64,000 nt of DNA. Origin: Dyadobacter sp. NIV53 (GTDB taxonomy: Bacteria; Bacteroidota; Bacteroidia; Cytophagales; Spirosomataceae). The stretch lies in the NCBI RefSeq assembly GCF_019711195.1, contig NZ_CP081299.1:4622501-4686500 (forward strand). The letters are read 5' to 3'. The notes beneath the pieces were generated by a model. That model was not told where the DNA came from. It was given only the letters and a program-made list of their open reading frames with translations, and searched no databases. How positions within the stretch are numbered: position 1 is the first letter of the stretch; the number at the start of each line of letters is the position of its first letter. The position numbers were made by a program, and so were the translations under genes. Below are positions 44,494-54,540 of this stretch, piece after piece.

Positions 44494-45498
44494 CTATATC
44501 TTAAAACCAAGTGTTGCGCGAAGTATATTATTCTTTTGGTTACTATCCTTAAAGTAATCAGTTATACCCCATTCGTGCGTTATATCAATGGTTATAAATC
44601 CGAATTCCAGGCCAATTCCTCCGTTTAACCCATATGAGAAATCATGCAAATTATCTTTATTGAATTGTGCCAGTTTCGTTTTATCAACAGCCAGAAGATA
44701 ATTGGCTACTCCGCCGGCTTTTATATTAAATCTGAAAAATCCCTTATTCGCTCTCGTCAGATAGATACCGATCATCACCGGTAATTTTAAAGAATGAATC
44801 CTTGGTCCACTGTTTAATTTAACATCGGATATGCTGTCTTCACTGGTAATCTGCATGGAAGAATTAAAATAATGTAATCCGGGCTGCACAAAGAATCTTT
44901 TTGCCCTCATTCTGATATCCAATCCTGCATTCCATCCTACGCGTCCGCTGTATTTGTCTTTTTTGAAATCAGCATCAAAGCCGGATGCATGGATACCAGC
45001 CATTGGTATCACCCAGGTTCCTGAGTTGCGTGGCTTGCGTTCAGCAAAACGCTCACGGAAAGTAATTCTGTCCCGGTCATTTTCTGAATAGGAATTCTGG
45101 TCATTATTTCGGGAATAATTTCTATCCATTTCATCACGGCGATAACGTCGTTCTCTTTGCCATGCCCTGAAATCTTCATCATCCTGAGATCCGTAACTCA
45201 TCCCTGCCGATGGATTATTTTGTACTTCGGGTTTCTTATAATAATCAGGTGGTACTATAATATTATTAATCACAATAGTTGGCTGTCCGGGTTGCTGAGG
45301 GAAGTTTTTGTAAGTCGATTCAATCACCCTTTTTGCAATATCATTGATCGTCTCGTTCTTGTTTACAGAATCTATAGTAATGGTATTCTGAACAACGTTA
45401 GGGCTTTTTTGCAGCGTATCCTTATTTACAGTTTGTGCCCATACGCTTCCTGCCAGTATACCTGTAAGTAGAAATGTGTAAATCAGCTTGGTTTTCAT
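44494..45498 (-). CDS. Outer membrane beta-barrel protein, PorT-like
   Basis: The 334-residue protein has a signal peptide (about 1-22: MKTKLIYTFLLTGILAGSVWA). A natively disordered linker (about 85-150) is extremely rich in Arg, Asp and Asn (REEDFRAWQRERRYRRDEMD-type). The C-terminal 180 residues form a short beta-barrel of PorT/OMP_b-brl_2 type (GWNAGLDIRM, FFVQPGLHYF, GGIGLEFGFITIDITHEWG) ending in a hydrophobic strand RATLGFKI. The likely role is in the outer membrane, with no porin function assigned. Monocistronic. Confidence 0.72.
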   Translation of the reverse strand: MKTKLIYTFLLTGILAGSVWAQTVNKDTLQKSPNVVQNTITIDSVNKNETINDIAKRVIESTYKNFPQQPGQPTIVINNIIVPPDYYKKPEVQNNPSAGMSYGSQDDEDFRAWQRERRYRRDEMDRNYSRNNDQNSYSENDRDRITFRERFAERKPRNSGTWVIPMAGIHASGFDADFKKDKYSGRVGWNAGLDIRMRAKRFFVQPGLHYFNSSMQITSEDSISDVKLNSGPRIHSLKLPVMIGIYLTRANKGFFRFNIKAGGVANYLLAVDKTKLAQFNKDNLHDFSYGLNGGIGLEFGFITIDITHEWGITDYFKDSNQKNNILRATLGFKI

Positions 45499-45807
45499 TG
45501 TAGAAGTGATTAAAAGTAAATATGTTTTTGTTCAAATTATTGACCGGATCATATAAGTTTCCAAGTCTTTTATTTGTTACATTAAAATATCCTGCCATAC
45601 ACGAGTTATGCTGGCTTGCGTTCTAATTGAACCGCTTGATCTGAATTGAAATATTTTCTTGTAGAGATAATGGGGCAGTATTTAAGCTGGTTTTGATAAA
45701 TACAATGAAACCCGGAAACGAAATTCTGATTTTAAGCCAAATGAAAATTCCCCAAAAACCAGGTTGAAAGGTTTTTGGGGAATTTTTATAATGAATCGAA
45801 ATCAAAA
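45499..45807. other. Intergenic region with a terminator, no gene
   Basis: ATTCCCCAAAAACC (45745-45760) pairs with GGTTTTTGGGGAAT (45770-45787); it ends the PPIase gene. The 60-codon frame overlapping it is not a gene. The remainder (45499-45744) should hold the PorT-like promoter. Confidence 0.6.
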
Positions 45808-46512
45808 CTAGAAGTTGTATCCGTACTTTCTGGTGATTTTTTTCTTTTTCATTTTTTTGACTGAAACCTCCATTACGATATTCTTTTCTGGACGGTCGCG
45901 TTCGTCACGGGGAAGAGAACTTATTTTATCTATCACCGCAATACCATCTATAACCTGTCCGAAAACCGTGTAACCACCGTCCAGATGCGGTGTGCCGCCA
46001 ATGGTTTCATATACTAATTTCTGCTCATCAGTAATTTTTCGGGCTGCACGGGCTGTTTGTTTTGCAAGGTCACTCTTACTCCATTTTCTGCCCTGAACTA
46101 TATAAAACTGGCAACCACTTGATTCTTTTGCAGGATTATTGTCGCGGGCTGCTGCCAATGCACCTTTCTGGTGAAATAGTTTGGGACTGAATTCTGCCGG
46201 GATTTTATAACCGTTATCGCCTTTTCCTACCATTTGTTCAGCGGTAGCATTTCTTGATTCAGGATCTCCGCCCTGGATCATGAAATCTTCGATAACGCGG
46301 TGAAATATCAATCCGTCATAAAATTTGTCCTTGGCCAGTTTAATGAAATTCGCCTTATGTTTGGGCGTTTCGTCAAATAAAATAACCTGCATCGTTCCCT
46401 GATCCGTTTTGATCGTGATCAGGTCGTCTTTTTTTGATTTTTTCTGTGCGAATGTACTTGTTGAAAATAAGCTCGTTAGAGCCAGTAGTATTAGTAATCT
46501 GATGTTTTTCAT
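45808..46512 (-). CDS. Exported cyclophilin-type peptidyl-prolyl isomerase
   Basis: The 234-residue protein has a signal peptide (about 1-22). A cyclophilin core follows: FHRVIEDFMIQGGDP (about 71-85) with catalytic Arg and Phe, SGCQFYIVQGRKW (about 130-142) and YTVFGQVIDGIAVIDKI (about 178-195). A Lys-rich insert between the last two and a basic C-terminus (KKMKKKKITRKYGYNF) are typical of Bacteroidota exported forms. It catalyses cis-trans proline isomerisation during envelope protein folding. It lies 6 bases downstream of a lipoprotein gene and is therefore co-transcribed. Confidence 0.92.
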   Translation of the reverse strand: MKNIRLLILLALTSLFSTSTFAQKKSKKDDLITIKTDQGTMQVILFDETPKHKANFIKLAKDKFYDGLIFHRVIEDFMIQGGDPESRNATAEQMVGKGDNGYKIPAEFSPKLFHQKGALAAARDNNPAKESSGCQFYIVQGRKWSKSDLAKQTARAARKITDEQKLVYETIGGTPHLDGGYTVFGQVIDGIAVIDKISSLPRDERDRPEKNIVMEVSVKKMKKKKITRKYGYNF

Positions 46513-46518
46513 TGAGTT

Positions 46519-47148
46519 TTATTTAGCTGCGAGTATTGTTTTACCGGAAGGAAAAAATTCAAATTTCAATCCGAAATCTTTTCCTTTCGATACATCTTCC
46601 ATATTAATCCGGACTGATTTTTTATTCCAGGTAACTACACTTTTTTCTTCTTTTGGTTTATCGTAATTTTCAGTAAAATAACGTATGCCGGCACTCCAAA
46701 GCTGTTTTGTAGCTTCGGCGCTATTTAAATATACATCCACTGTAATTTTATTGACCTTTTTCTCAGAATCTATATAGTACAGAACGTCAATTGATTCCAG
46801 CTGGGGAGTATCCTGGGTATAGCCCAGATGATCAGGTTTTTCCTCAAACATCTCAAATGTTTCCGTCGCTTTTACTTTGCTGACAGGATCACCAAATGTT
46901 ATTCCTCTTATAATTCCAGTCGCTTCTCCCGACTCGGGAGTAGCCAGTATAGTTTGAAGCAAAGCGGATTGATCACTATTTAAATCTTTTCGAACAGGAC
47001 TGGTTAGGGCAATAGAATCAGCTGTTTTAGAATCGGTATCTTCTTTCGTTGCAGTACTGCATGCATAGGATACAGATAGAAACAAGATAAGAATCAGGGA
47101 TTTTTTTAGAAAAATAAAATATTTCATGCGTGTAAAAAATGTATTCAT
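46519..47148 (-). CDS. Putative lipoprotein upstream of the PPIase
   Basis: This 209-residue protein has a hydrophobic N-terminus ending in SYACSTATKED, consistent with a lipoprotein. An in-frame ATG at 47127 is an alternative start. The mature part has RGITFGDPVSKVKATE, DVLYYIDSEKKVNKITVDVYLN and a C-terminal strand-rich half with SVRINMEDV. I do not recognise a family. It may be a surface or periplasmic protein chaperoned by the PPIase; the operon is the only evidence. Confidence 0.6.
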   Translation of the reverse strand: MNTFFTRMKYFIFLKKSLILILFLSVSYACSTATKEDTDSKTADSIALTSPVRKDLNSDQSALLQTILATPESGEATGIIRGITFGDPVSKVKATETFEMFEEKPDHLGYTQDTPQLESIDVLYYIDSEKKVNKITVDVYLNSAEATKQLWSAGIRYFTENYDKPKEEKSVVTWNKKSVRINMEDVSKGKDFGLKFEFFPSGKTILAAK

Positions 47149-47256
47149 TGTAAAAGTTAAGCTTTTTAGATAAAACAGTTGTGCCGGCTTGGCATCTTTG
47201 CTGAAACTATAGTTACTGCAAATTTAACCATTATACAGTAGTTATTGAGTGTTGCG

Positions 47257-48693
47257 TCAGAATTCCCTGGAAATATTAAAGAAGAACCTGCGTTCTCCCT
47301 CGGCATTAAAATTAATATTGAAACGGGCCAGGATATTGTAAAAGGTCACCACATCAACACCGGTTCCGGCACCGAATAACAATGAATTCCCAAGTTTGGT
47401 ATTGCTGAGCTCAGGATAATGGTTGCGTACATATCCGGCATCTGCAAAAGTGTTGAGATAAGCAGCCAGTGGAACTGTATTAAACTGTTTCACAGGAACC
47501 CAGGAGAAATGTTTCTGGAATGAGAACAGTTTGTATTTAATCTCATTTTTCAATAAGGCATAATCCTGTCCGTCAACTACATACAGCTCGTAGCCTCTTA
47601 CCAGATCATTCCGGTATCCCAATCCAATGGTTTGTAAATAGGGCTGTCTTTTCGGAACAGACATTCTTGCCCGCACGCCAGTGTTCGCATACCAGCGTTT
47701 GCTGATTGGAATGTACTTACGATAAGACCCGTAAATAAATGCCTGATTAATATCATCAGAAGGTAAAAGTCCTATTTTTGAAATCTGGATACTCCCGCTT
47801 TGCCCACGTAACGGATACTGGAAATTGTCCCTTTTATCGTAACTGAACGTATAGGTAAGCTGGAAATATTTTTGGACTGTACGGCCTTTCAGCAGATAAC
47901 CGGGATTCAGAATGGCAATTGTATCGGCTATTTTCCCATAACTCCAGCGCAGATCCAGGCCGTGAAAAGTATAGTATTTATTTCGGCGTGTAAGTGTTAC
48001 ATAAGAATAGAAGCGTTCTTTATTGACAACTTCACTGTTCAGATAATTGAGTTTATCGTTCCACGTCCTAAAAGCCATTGTTTTATTGGTAGAGTAGGAG
48101 GTGCCGACGGTAATTCCTGTTTTCTGGGCTTTGTCAATGTAGGGCAATGAATAAGCAACTTCAAATTTGGGTATAAAACCGAATTCTGCTATAAAACGAA
48201 GCTTATCAGCACGGCCGGTAACATTTCCATAACTCAGATAAACTCCATAAATGGTTCTTTTAAGATCCCGGTTTCTGTCATACCACCATTCATTAAAATT
48301 ACGGTCAGCAAGCTGGAAAACCGGAAGTACGATAAAATACCAGCGCTCCTTTACCACTACTTTTATGTCAGTCCGGATGTTGCCCGAAACAGAATCCTGA
48401 TCTGGCTTTGTAAGCAGGTCTACGGTAACAAATAAATTGGTGTTGATTATTTTCCGCCGGTCAATTTCCAGACTTTCCTGAACCATGCTTTTATATAAAG
48501 TGTCACCGGATCTGATTGCCATTTCCCTGAAAATGATCGCTGACCTCGTTTTGTGATTCCCTTCAATCGTAATATCTCCGATAATTATATACGGTATACT
48601 ATCCGTTAAAACCGTTTGCGACAGAACCGGCCTTGAGGCAATGGCAAGTATGAAAACAAAGTAAAGATTAATGTACCGTAAGGGTTTACTCAT
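47257..48693 (-). CDS. BamA/Omp85-family outer membrane protein
   Basis: The 478-residue protein has a signal peptide (about 1-25) and a single POTRA-like domain: ITIEGNHKTRSAIIFREMAIRSGDTL (region about 42-67) through SLEIDRRKIINTNLFVTVDL. After it comes a barrel of about 330 residues ending in a terminal strand RRFFFNISREF with a C-terminal aromatic residue, the BamA recognition signal. The shortness (one POTRA) fits the surface antigen-like Bacteroidota Omp85 proteins, whose cargo is not known. Monocistronic. Confidence 0.78.
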   Translation of the reverse strand: MSKPLRYINLYFVFILAIASRPVLSQTVLTDSIPYIIIGDITIEGNHKTRSAIIFREMAIRSGDTLYKSMVQESLEIDRRKIINTNLFVTVDLLTKPDQDSVSGNIRTDIKVVVKERWYFIVLPVFQLADRNFNEWWYDRNRDLKRTIYGVYLSYGNVTGRADKLRFIAEFGFIPKFEVAYSLPYIDKAQKTGITVGTSYSTNKTMAFRTWNDKLNYLNSEVVNKERFYSYVTLTRRNKYYTFHGLDLRWSYGKIADTIAILNPGYLLKGRTVQKYFQLTYTFSYDKRDNFQYPLRGQSGSIQISKIGLLPSDDINQAFIYGSYRKYIPISKRWYANTGVRARMSVPKRQPYLQTIGLGYRNDLVRGYELYVVDGQDYALLKNEIKYKLFSFQKHFSWVPVKQFNTVPLAAYLNTFADAGYVRNHYPELSNTKLGNSLLFGAGTGVDVVTFYNILARFNINFNAEGERRFFFNISREF

Positions 48694-49056
48694 TTGTGCG
48701 GGTCTGCGGTTTCACAATGAAACGATGTTTTGTATGGATATAGTTTGTCAAAAATACAGAAAAGAAGGTTTCACGCAAAGGCTGCAACGTTGATGGCGCG
48801 GAGAACGCAAAGTTTTAAGAGAAGTCAGCATTCTAAATTAGAGAAGTCAACTTTCTAAAAGTTGACTTCTCTTTTTCGGAAAGTTGCCTTCTTTAATTCG
48901 GAATGTAAAGGTTTCTGCCCACTCTCAGCACAAGACCTGCACAATGGCCGCTTTCCTCCTTCTTTTCCTTAATGTTATCTTTTTCAAAAAACAGATACAA
49001 AGGATAGTCTTTTCTAAATGACATACAGTATCCTACTTAACTAACCAGCTAATAAT
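48694..49056. other. Upstream region of the SusCD locus
   Basis: Contains the hairpin at 48841-48876 and divergent promoter signals not clearly recognisable. No coding frame was seen. Confidence 0.5.
48841..48876 (+). terminator. Hairpin with T-run, attenuator-like
   Basis: GAGAAGTCAACT and AGTTGACTTCTC pair perfectly over a seven-base loop, with TTTTT after them. A partial copy (GAGAAGTCAGCATTCT) directly upstream could compete with the left arm. It faces the SusCD operon on the plus strand. Confidence 0.6.
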
Positions 49057-49251
49057 ATGTCACTTTCCCGGGCAGAATATTTGATCGAAAAGCTGATCAG
49101 CAATAAACTCTCCGGGGAGGAATTATCAGAGTTGCTGGATGGAGTAAGTAATGAAAATGACCAGCAGCATTATTCTGAAATTCTGGAAATTTATTTCAAC
49201 AGGCTTGTAGAGCAGAATGACGAAAACGAAAAACCTGAGTCAAATAAATAA
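49057..49251 (+). CDS. Small acidic protein, FecR N-terminus-like
   Basis: This 64-residue protein begins MSLSRAEYLIEKLISNKLSGEELSELLDGV, which resembles the first 50 residues of FecR anti-sigma factors (helical, L/I-rich, with TxEE- or SxEE-type turn before helix 2). The rest of FecR is missing. It may be a remnant, or a free regulatory peptide for the SusCD genes 72 bases downstream on the same strand. No sigma factor is near. Confidence 0.5.
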   Translation: MSLSRAEYLIEKLISNKLSGEELSELLDGVSNENDQQHYSEILEIYFNRLVEQNDENEKPESNK

Positions 49252-49323
49252 TCCAGAAAAATTTAACCCGATTATCAATACACCTTACCTAAAATGCATT
49301 AACTAAATACTTATTGAAAAACG

Positions 49324-52300
49324 ATGAACGAGAACTTTACTATTCAGCGAACGCTTCGGCGCTTATTTTTCATGACCCTTCTGGCAGGGGCATGTATGTC
49401 GCTAGCCAGCGCACAAAGTGTGGTTACGGGCAAGGTGACGTCCAGTGAAGACGGTGCTGCAATGCCTGGTGTAAACATTATCCTGAAAGGGTCGCAAACA
49501 GGTACTACTACCAATGCTTCGGGTGCATACTCTATTGATGTAAATGGAGAAAATCCGGTACTGGTTTTTTCTTTTGTAGGTTACAATCAGGAGGATGTAC
49601 CGGTAAATGGCCGCAGCATTATTGATTTTGCCATTTCTCCAAGTGCCGAAAATCTTAAGGAAGTAGTAGTTACTGCCCTGGGAATCAGTAAGGGCGTAAG
49701 AGAACTGGCCTATTCTGTGAGTAATATCAATGGGGAAGAACTGGTAAAAGCAGGAAATCCCAATCTGATGAAATCTCTGGATGGAAAAGTGAGCGGCGTT
49801 AACCTGACAAATCTCAGCAGCGATCCTACTTCATCGGTACTTGTAAATATCCGTGGTACCACTGCCATGCCCACCACAGGAAGCGGAGGAGCCAACGTGG
49901 CAATAAAAGGACAACCATTGTATGTAATTGATGGGATTCCGGTTGGTACACAGACTTTTACCTCAAAGGACGGTGTGGATTTTGGTAATATTCTTTCTCA
50001 GCTTAATCCTAATGATATTGCTTCCATTACAATCCTGAAAGGCGGAAGCGCCGGTGCGTTGTATGGAGCGGAAGGTGGAAACGGAGTAGTGATGATTACG
50101 ACTAAAACAGGAAAAGGGGCTAAAAAAGGATTAGGCGTTTCCTTTTCAACCATGGCTACTGCCGAAAAGGCTTATCAGTTTATTGATAGCCAGATGGAAT
50201 TTGGACAAGGTGAAAGAGCATACGAATGGCAATATGATAACACCGATACCTGGGGCCCTAAACTGGACGGCAATTTCAAGTCAGATTATTGGGATGTAAA
50301 GGATAAAACCTGGAAAAACGGGCCTATGGTTTCTTCCGGAGAAAATCGTGTAAAAGCTTATTTGCGTACAGGAAGTACAATTACTAATAATATTGGTGTA
50401 ACCGGCAATTATGACAAGGGATCTTTCCGTTTGTCGCTGTCGAATATGACCAATAATGGTGTAATGCCAAACACAAAAACACAGCAGAAATCAGTCAATT
50501 TTAATTCGCAGTATAATATTACCAAACGCTTGTCGGTTTCGGTGAATGCGAGTTATATCAATACTTACAATCCTAATAAAGCCAATTCAACGGGTTCTAA
50601 TAGTGTACTGAACAGTTTGCTGTTTAATATGCCAAGTAATCTTCAGCCGCTGAGTGACATGAAAAGTTACTGGCTGGATGGCTTTGAAGGTGTAAAGCAA
50701 AATGGTGCTATTATGAAAGACAATGGCGTGGACGTTGCTGAGAACAACCCATGGTGGACAACATATGAAAAAATCCACCGTTTTGGCCGGGATAATTATT
50801 TTGGTAAAATCCAGCTGAACTGGCAATTGTCTGATAACTTTTCCTTTTTGCTGAGATCGGGAATGGAAAATGTGAAGGAAAATTATGAACTGAGACAATC
50901 CTGGGGAGATAGAAGTGATGCGTTGGGACAATATGTTTCTGGTACCAATAGCAGTCTGGAAGCAAATTCAGATGCAATTCTATCTTTTAATAAAAATTTT
51001 GGAAGGCTGTCTTTAAGTGCAGCGGTTGGCGGTAATTATCGTTTTACCAATTCGAGCAGCCAGGAAATTATCGGTGGCGACCTGAATTCTCCGGCATTGT
51101 TCACATTGGCGAATATTAAAGCCGGAACTATGACTGTAAATGGTGACCCATATGTAATCGGAAAATCCATGAGCGCTTATGGAACTGCAACCATTGGATG
51201 GGATGATCAGTTGTTTCTGGATGTTACGGGGCGGAATGACTGGAAAGGGATTTTACCAGAGGAAAAAATACATTATTTCTATCCATCTGCATCGGTTAGC
51301 TGGCTTGCATCTGAAACTTTTAAAATGCCGGAAGCATTCAGTTTGCTTAAATTCCGTCTGGGCCTGGCTGATGTGGGTAATGGACTGGTAAGAAGAAGGT
51401 CTATTGATACATACAGTTATGATGCCAGTCCATGGGGCTCAATTAACACAGTAAGCCTCAATGCTACGATCGTTGATCCAAACCTTAAAGCACAGCATTC
51501 CGTGACACAAGAAGTTGGAACAGATGTGTGGTTATTCCGTAACAGGGTTAAGTTTGATTTTACCTACTTTATAAAAGAGCAAAAAAATCAGATCGATAAT
51601 ATTCCATTGGTAAAAGGAACAGGATATTCAGGATTGCTGACTAATATCGGTGATGTAAGAAGTAAAGGTTACGAATGGGGTTTGTCATTTACTCCCGTTA
51701 AATCAAAAGATTTTTCATGGGATGTATCAGCAAGTTTTACACATTATAAGGCTACCATCACCCGCTTATCGGACAGCTTTGCACCAAATGGTTATGTTTT
51801 CGCAAGTTATGATGGAAAAACTAAAGTGAAAATTGCAAAAGGTGAAACGATTGGTAATATCTATGAAGAAAATCCGATCCTGAGAGTAAAAACCGGTCAG
51901 TATGCAGGAATGCCGTTGCTGGATAGTGAGCAGGGTAAATTTCAGAAATCATCCGATGAAAGAGACCGCGGGCAACTGGGTAATTTCAATCCTGACTTCA
52001 TTCTTGGCTTAAATACGAGTGTCAGATACAAGCAATTCACGCTGAACATGGTAGGAAGCCTGCGTAAAGGAGGTAAATATGTTTCTGTAAATCAGCAATA
52101 TCTGGAATCAAACGGAAGAGCAACTACTACGCTCGGATCAGGGGATAACAATCCGTTATGGCAGGGCGGGCGTGATGCTGATCATGGTGGTATGGTTTGG
52201 CCGGCTGTGAATTCCAGTCAGTATGATGCGATCAATAGTAATAACAATGACAAGCGTTCCGATTTTCAGGATGCAAGTTATGAGAAAGGTGTATTCTTAA

Positions 52301-52692
52301 ATCCGGGTTTTGAAGGCAATCCGGAAGATGCAAAAGACAGCGATTACATTGTGAACGGAGCGGATCCAAACAATACTTTTTACGATTTCCCCTACAATGC
52401 CTATGGCGACGTCATCTGGGATTTTACTTCTACCAGAACTTATGATGCTACCAACTTCAAAATGAGGGAAATTTCAGTGGCTTACACTTTACCGCCGGCT
52501 CTTACAAAAATGTATAAGCTCAATAATGTAACACTTGCATTGGTGGGAAGGAACGTATTTCAATGGAATAAATCAGGCAGGCACGAAGATCCGGAATCTG
52601 CATTTAGCGGCGTGGGTTCCAGTCAGGGTGTGTTGAGAGCTACATTGCCAAGCATTCGTTCATATGGATTTAAGCTTTCACTTGATTTTTAA
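49324..52692 (+). CDS. SusC/RagA-type TonB-linked outer membrane transporter
   Basis: This 1122-residue protein has a signal sequence ending near residue 30, a CarboxypepD_reg-like beta-sandwich (about 31-110: VTGKVTSSEDGAAMPGVNIILKG), TonB-box segment LKEVVVTALG, a plug (about 120-260: LYVIDGIPV and SITILKGGSAGALYGAEGGNGVVMITTK) and a large barrel. The end (SIRSYGFKLSLDF) has the C-terminal aromatic. It imports oligosaccharides or similar nutrients with the lipoprotein encoded downstream. The nutrient cannot be deduced, since no glycosidase lies in the operon. Confidence 0.95.
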   Translation: MNENFTIQRTLRRLFFMTLLAGACMSLASAQSVVTGKVTSSEDGAAMPGVNIILKGSQTGTTTNASGAYSIDVNGENPVLVFSFVGYNQEDVPVNGRSIIDFAISPSAENLKEVVVTALGISKGVRELAYSVSNINGEELVKAGNPNLMKSLDGKVSGVNLTNLSSDPTSSVLVNIRGTTAMPTTGSGGANVAIKGQPLYVIDGIPVGTQTFTSKDGVDFGNILSQLNPNDIASITILKGGSAGALYGAEGGNGVVMITTKTGKGAKKGLGVSFSTMATAEKAYQFIDSQMEFGQGERAYEWQYDNTDTWGPKLDGNFKSDYWDVKDKTWKNGPMVSSGENRVKAYLRTGSTITNNIGVTGNYDKGSFRLSLSNMTNNGVMPNTKTQQKSVNFNSQYNITKRLSVSVNASYINTYNPNKANSTGSNSVLNSLLFNMPSNLQPLSDMKSYWLDGFEGVKQNGAIMKDNGVDVAENNPWWTTYEKIHRFGRDNYFGKIQLNWQLSDNFSFLLRSGMENVKENYELRQSWGDRSDALGQYVSGTNSSLEANSDAILSFNKNFGRLSLSAAVGGNYRFTNSSSQEIIGGDLNSPALFTLANIKAGTMTVNGDPYVIGKSMSAYGTATIGWDDQLFLDVTGRNDWKGILPEEKIHYFYPSASVSWLASETFKMPEAFSLLKFRLGLADVGNGLVRRRSIDTYSYDASPWGSINTVSLNATIVDPNLKAQHSVTQEVGTDVWLFRNRVKFDFTYFIKEQKNQIDNIPLVKGTGYSGLLTNIGDVRSKGYEWGLSFTPVKSKDFSWDVSASFTHYKATITRLSDSFAPNGYVFASYDGKTKVKIAKGETIGNIYEENPILRVKTGQYAGMPLLDSEQGKFQKSSDERDRGQLGNFNPDFILGLNTSVRYKQFTLNMVGSLRKGGKYVSVNQQYLESNGRATTTLGSGDNNPLWQGGRDADHGGMVWPAVNSSQYDAINSNNNDKRSDFQDASYEKGVFLNPGFEGNPEDAKDSDYIVNGADPNNTFYDFPYNAYGDVIWDFTSTRTYDATNFKMREISVAYTLPPALTKMYKLNNVTLALVGRNVFQWNKSGRHEDPESAFSGVGSSQGVLRATLPSIRSYGFKLSLDF

Positions 52693-52717
52693 TTTATAAC
52701 TTTTGGTTAAAGAAACT

Positions 52718-54370
52718 ATGAAGCCAATACTGAAAATATTTACGATAATAGGATTGCTGGGGCTTGCATCATGCAGCGAAGATGAGTTGAGAACGGCGGA
52801 TACCTTACAGCAGAAAGATGCTGTGGAATCCGTAAATGATCCATATCTGCTGGCCTCAATCATTAAAAAAACATCTTTGTTTTACCAGAAAATGGGCTAC
52901 GATTCACGTATGCTTCCAGGCGCTGTGCAGCACATGGAAAGCAATTACCAGAGTAGCGACAATTTTTATGCCGGATTTAAATCTCCGGTAACGAGCATGT
53001 ACGATGCCATGGATATTCTTAAGCTAATCGATGGTTCGATTGGTTTGGCGGAAACGAGAGGTTCAAAAACCCATCAGGGAATATTCTCCATTTTCAGGGT
53101 ATTGCTGTTTTCTTACATGACGGATTTTTATGGGGATGTGTATTATTCGGAAGCTTTAAAGGCCAGAGAAGGAATACTATATCCGAAATACGATAAACAA
53201 AGTGATATTTATAATGGTTTGCTCACTGAGCTTGATGCGGCCGCAACATTGATTACCGAAGGGACTGAGCCGGTATCAGGCTCTTATGACCTGATGTTTG
53301 CAGGTGATAAAGTGAAATGGCAGAAATTTGCAAATTCACTGAAACTGCGTTTGTTAATGAGGGCGTCGGCCAAGTTACCTGATGCAGGAGCAAAAATGTC
53401 TGCACTACTTAACGCTCCGGTTTTCACTGACGCTACGGACAATGCATCTATTGAATATGTAGGTACAACAGGAGGAGAAAATGGTAACTCATGGACAGGT
53501 GGGATCTTAAACTGGGGCTCAGCGGATGAATTCGATAAAAGAAGGCCTTCCAAAACGCTGATTGATAAGCTGACAGAACTGAATGACCCGCGGATGAAAA
53601 TATGGTTTGCACCGATAGAAAAACCTTGGACCAGTGATAAGGCAAAAAATGGTGTCACTTTTGCTACAACTGATCCAAACGGTTATAGTTATACTTCTAC
53701 CTGGGAATACATTGACCGCTCCAAAAGCGAAATAGCTTTGTATGCAACCAAGGATATTCTGATTGATTCCAACAAGGTATATGCGGGCTTTATTGCCGGT
53801 ATGCTAAGTGACTGGAAAAACGGTAACGGGCATTATGACGTTGCGGCCGGTGGTGCAACAGGAAATTTTAAAGTATCTAAATTTTCAAAATTGTTCAGGG
53901 AAAACAAACATCCTTTACTGAAAGCAATGGTGATGAACAGCGATGAAATTCAGTTCATTTTGGCAGAAGCCGCGGCAAAGGGCCTGATCACAGGAAGTGC
54001 AGATACGTATTATCGCAAAGGAATTGCCAATTCGTTATTGAGATGGGGCGTTTCTCAGGCAGATGTAGATACATATCTTGCACAAACGAGCGTTGCTTTA
54101 CCCGCCGACAAAGCTGGACAACTGGTAAAAATAGCGGATCAGAAATGGATTGCTTTGTTCCTTGTATCATCAGAAGCTTATCTGGATCTGCGCAGGACAA
54201 AATTGCCCAATATTTTCAAAAATGGCAGGTTAAGTGGTTTCGATTTTCCATTACGCTATCGTTACCCCGGCGATGAACTGGGACAAAACAGAACAGCTTA
54301 TGATTTGGGAGTAGGTACTTTATCCCCGGCTACGGATGACGAAGGAGCAAAAATGTGGCTGCTTCAATAG
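52718..54370 (+). CDS. SusD-like surface lipoprotein
   Basis: The 550-residue protein starts at the ATG at 52718 (signal IIGLLGLASC). The residues after the lipid Cys, SEDE, form the Bacteroidota surface-export signal. TPR helices and the ligand-binding loops follow the SusD-like type: FRVLLFSYMTDFYGDVYYSEAL, GILYPKYDKQSDIYNGLL and EAYLDLRRTKLP. It binds the nutrient at the outside mouth of the SusC transporter. The gap of 25 bases to susC points to one operon. Confidence 0.92.
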   Translation: MKPILKIFTIIGLLGLASCSEDELRTADTLQQKDAVESVNDPYLLASIIKKTSLFYQKMGYDSRMLPGAVQHMESNYQSSDNFYAGFKSPVTSMYDAMDILKLIDGSIGLAETRGSKTHQGIFSIFRVLLFSYMTDFYGDVYYSEALKAREGILYPKYDKQSDIYNGLLTELDAAATLITEGTEPVSGSYDLMFAGDKVKWQKFANSLKLRLLMRASAKLPDAGAKMSALLNAPVFTDATDNASIEYVGTTGGENGNSWTGGILNWGSADEFDKRRPSKTLIDKLTELNDPRMKIWFAPIEKPWTSDKAKNGVTFATTDPNGYSYTSTWEYIDRSKSEIALYATKDILIDSNKVYAGFIAGMLSDWKNGNGHYDVAAGGATGNFKVSKFSKLFRENKHPLLKAMVMNSDEIQFILAEAAAKGLITGSADTYYRKGIANSLLRWGVSQADVDTYLAQTSVALPADKAGQLVKIADQKWIALFLVSSEAYLDLRRTKLPNIFKNGRLSGFDFPLRYRYPGDELGQNRTAYDLGVGTLSPATDDEGAKMWLLQ

Positions 54371-54438
54371 CGATCCGGCGATCCGGCGGCCAGGCGATCC
54401 TGCGGTCCGGCAAAAAATGTATATACCCTCTGAATCGG

Positions 54439-54472
54439 AAAAAACTCCAGGCAATCTGCCTGGAGTTTTTTT
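54439..54472 (+). terminator. Terminator of the SusCD operon
   Basis: AAAAACTCCAGGCA pairs with TGCCTGGAGTTTTT around a short loop and seven T follow. Confidence 0.9.
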
Positions 54473-54540
54473 AACTACTCAAACTCAACTTTCAATAAAG
54501 ACAAGTGATGAATAATTTGAAACAAATTAGTTAATCTTCC

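Noticed and set aside
45623..45805. 60-codon minus-strand frame
   Set aside because: It overlaps a bidirectional terminator and has no family resemblance.
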